Positions 62,720-64,000 of a DNA stretch of 64,000 bases are shown one piece after another. Location of the stretch: contig CAWJON010000002.1 in the NCBI GenBank assembly GCA_963844565.1, positions 372,001 to 436,000 on the forward strand. The letters run 5' to 3'. Position 1 is the first letter of the stretch. Each line of letters begins with the position of its first letter. Source of the stretch: JAFEDN01 sp963844565 (GTDB lineage: Bacteria > Pseudomonadota > Gammaproteobacteria > Coxiellales > Coxiellaceae). Below the pieces are notes generated by a model. The model did no database searches. It saw nothing but the letters and a program-made list of their open reading frames with translations, and had not been told where the DNA came from. The translations under genes and the position numbers were made by a program.

Positions 62720-62758
62720 AAAAACTCCTCCGTGAAACCATTAACATACTCTAAATGA

Positions 62759-64000
62759 TCATTGCATTTTACAGATTACCTCTTTTTTATCTTCAATGAC
62801 TGGGCCTGAACCTGGTCTTGGCAAGGGTGGTGTATAAAACAACGCGGACCGGGTTTGAGCAGGAGATGGCAGATAATCCTTTCCGGAAACTTGCAGTAAG
62901 CTCGCAATTTTATCTAAAACCGAAGAAGGCTCTGCCGTTATGGCCAATGTCCACTCTCTAAAATCAGGCGTTGCTCTATACTGATTATCTTGAACACCTA
63001 AAGTTCGCAAAGCCCCTTGTAAAGGGGTAACTAAATTAACAAGTTGCCCTATGATAGTTTCCCGCTCTGCCAGCATATTATCACGCGTGGTCAATTTAAT
63101 GAGAAGTTCACCATTACTGGGACGCCTTAGTGCAAAAGAGTATCCCCCAGTTAATAGCTCATCTAGTTTTTGCTTAAATGTTCTTACTTGTGGCTGGTTA
63201 TATTCTCTTTCAAGCGCCACAAGAGCTTCCCTTTCAATAGTATTGATCTGCGCGTCAATGTCGGCTATTTCGCGTTCTGAGGGATCAACTTGCACTTGCC
63301 TTAATGGCTGTATTTCTCGTTCAGATTGGACTATTCGGGTTTGAATTGATGTTCTAAACTCATTATATCCTTTTTCAGTGTCATCATGCTGCCTAACCCA
63401 TTGTCCACCATTCGTTCCATTCACAGTAAGATGTAAACCATGAACCATAAAATACTCATCTCTCAATTTTTCGAAACTCACTATATCTGTGGGATCATTG
63501 GTTTTCCATGCCTTTTGTGCATACCTCAAATGATAATCAAGTAGGAATGGTGATTTCTTCATTCTTTCCAATAGTATCAGCCAATCCGCAAATGTTACTG
63601 GCTTAAAACTTGTTATAGCAAATAATTCCCCATAAAATATTTGATTATGTGCTTGGCACTCCTGCCAAGTCATTGATGGTTCAGTTCGCTTTTGCTCGAG
63701 TAAGAAAGTCACTATCTGAGGATTCATTCCCCATACAGCAGCGCCTAATGGTAATTTGTCTTCACCATTACGATCACCTGGCTTAGCCCCTTTTTCAACA
63801 GCGGTTCTCACAGCACTTAAATTACCTTGCTCACAAGCTTTAACCAATTCATTTTGTAGCGTCAACTGACGCCTTTCTTCTTTAATTCTCAACCATCCAT
63901 CCCTTAATCGGCGTAAATTTTCCAATTGCCTTTGAATATCTGGCTGGGACACCGGCATTATCACTGGTGGCTCGGGAGGAGTTGGAGCTGGAATGGGAGT
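62759..64000 (-). CDS. Ankyrin-repeat protein, 5' end outside window
   Basis: The frame is open to the right edge; the apparent GTG start at 63964 is preceded in frame by a Pro-rich linker (TPIPAPTPPEPPV), so the gene begins beyond the window; 413 codons are visible. An ankyrin-like pair (NELVKACEQGNLSAVRTAVEKGAKPGDRNGEDKLPLGAAVWG, split, about 40 residues) follows. Long helices rich in Glu/Arg (residues about 205-260, QSEREIQPLRQVQVDPSERE) form a coiled coil. A C-terminal region has a repeated beta-alpha pattern (SFALRRPSNGELLIKLTTRD; REWTLAITAEPSSVLDKI). Ankyrin repeats with Pro-rich linkers are frequent in Legionellales effectors. No CAAX end here. Confidence 0.75.
   Translation of the reverse strand, partial: TPIPAPTPPEPPVIMPVSQPDIQRQLENLRRLRDGWLRIKEERRQLTLQNELVKACEQGNLSAVRTAVEKGAKPGDRNGEDKLPLGAAVWGMNPQIVTFLLEQKRTEPSMTWQECQAHNQIFYGELFAITSFKPVTFADWLILLERMKKSPFLLDYHLRYAQKAWKTNDPTDIVSFEKLRDEYFMVHGLHLTVNGTNGGQWVRQHDDTEKGYNEFRTSIQTRIVQSEREIQPLRQVQVDPSEREIADIDAQINTIEREALVALEREYNQPQVRTFKQKLDELLTGGYSFALRRPSNGELLIKLTTRDNMLAERETIIGQLVNLVTPLQGALRTLGVQDNQYRATPDFREWTLAITAEPSSVLDKIASLLQVSGKDYLPSPAQTRSALFYTPPLPRPGSGPVIEDKKEVICKMQ

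Noticed and set aside
1..64000. tRNA, rRNA, CRISPR, integrase or prophage genes
   Set aside because: None could be recognised by eye on either strand; a dedicated tRNA/ncRNA scan would be needed to exclude small RNAs.

Overview
The window is a low-GC (roughly 40% by eye) gammaproteobacterial chromosome segment. It combines host-interaction style proteins (ankyrin, Sel1 and TPR repeats, very large orphan proteins with Ser-rich tails, one protein ending in a eukaryotic-type CAAX box) with ordinary free-living functions (catalase/OxyR, drug efflux, purT) and many decaying genes. This mix suggests a protozoan- or cell-associated member of the Legionellales (Legionella, Coxiellaceae, Aquicella or Berkiella-like). 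That placement is inference: no rRNA, tRNA or Dot/Icm gene lies in the window.

Layout. 1-3.2 kb: the 3' part of a large repeat protein. 3.2-8.9 kb: an RND efflux operon (pump, adaptor, outer membrane channel, all minus strand) whose pump is split by one in-frame TAG. 9-12.6 kb: a defence/mobile-like patch with an AbiE type IV toxin-antitoxin pair (antitoxin nearly intact, toxin broken), an orphan response-regulator receiver fragment, and an AAA+ ATPase/nuclease preceded by two long palindromes. 12.6-18.4 kb: a duplicated block. phzF and a Sel1-repeat gene are each followed by an eroded second copy, and small hypothetical and secreted proteins lie between them. 17.4-25.4 kb: two FUSC-type exporters (one a remnant), yjbQ, a headless LysR, quinone oxidoreductases (one collapsed by deletion), and a LysR/SDR divergent pair. 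25.5-31.7 kb: small secreted proteins, a serine hydrolase, an L,D-transpeptidase and a multi-spanning orphan protein. 31.9-36.2 kb: an MsbA-type ABC exporter, then oxyR and a clade-3 type catalase, divergent, with a textbook OxyR site between them. 36.2-55 kb: large orphan proteins (possible effectors) interspersed with transporters (Bcr/CflA, APC, MHS), two SAM methyltransferases, a degraded Rpn nuclease and an outer-membrane barrel. 53.9-55.0 kb: a possible clan CE cysteine enzyme ending in CLIL. 55.1-62.4 kb: DUF2490, purT, a 650 bp nested inverted-repeat element, and an intact EmrAB/TolC-like operon. 62.7-64 kb: the 3' part of an ankyrin-repeat protein reached through a Pro-rich linker.

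How the genes work together. Two tripartite efflux systems are present, one probably dead (RND) and one intact (EmrAB type). OxyR and the catalase form a peroxide-response unit. LysR regulators sit divergently beside an SDR gene and a Bcr/CflA pump. Pseudogenes are frequent: RND pump, abiEii, receiver fragment, phzF copy, Sel1 copy, FUSC, LysR, quinone oxidoreductase, GNAT, Rpn, aldo/keto reductase and a small ORF at 62.6 kb. This fits a genome in reductive transition to a host-restricted life. The strongest candidates for new biology are the CAAX-tailed protein at 53,944-55,032, the palindrome-headed ATPase at 11,071-12,630, and the internally repeated proteins with Ser-rich C-termini.
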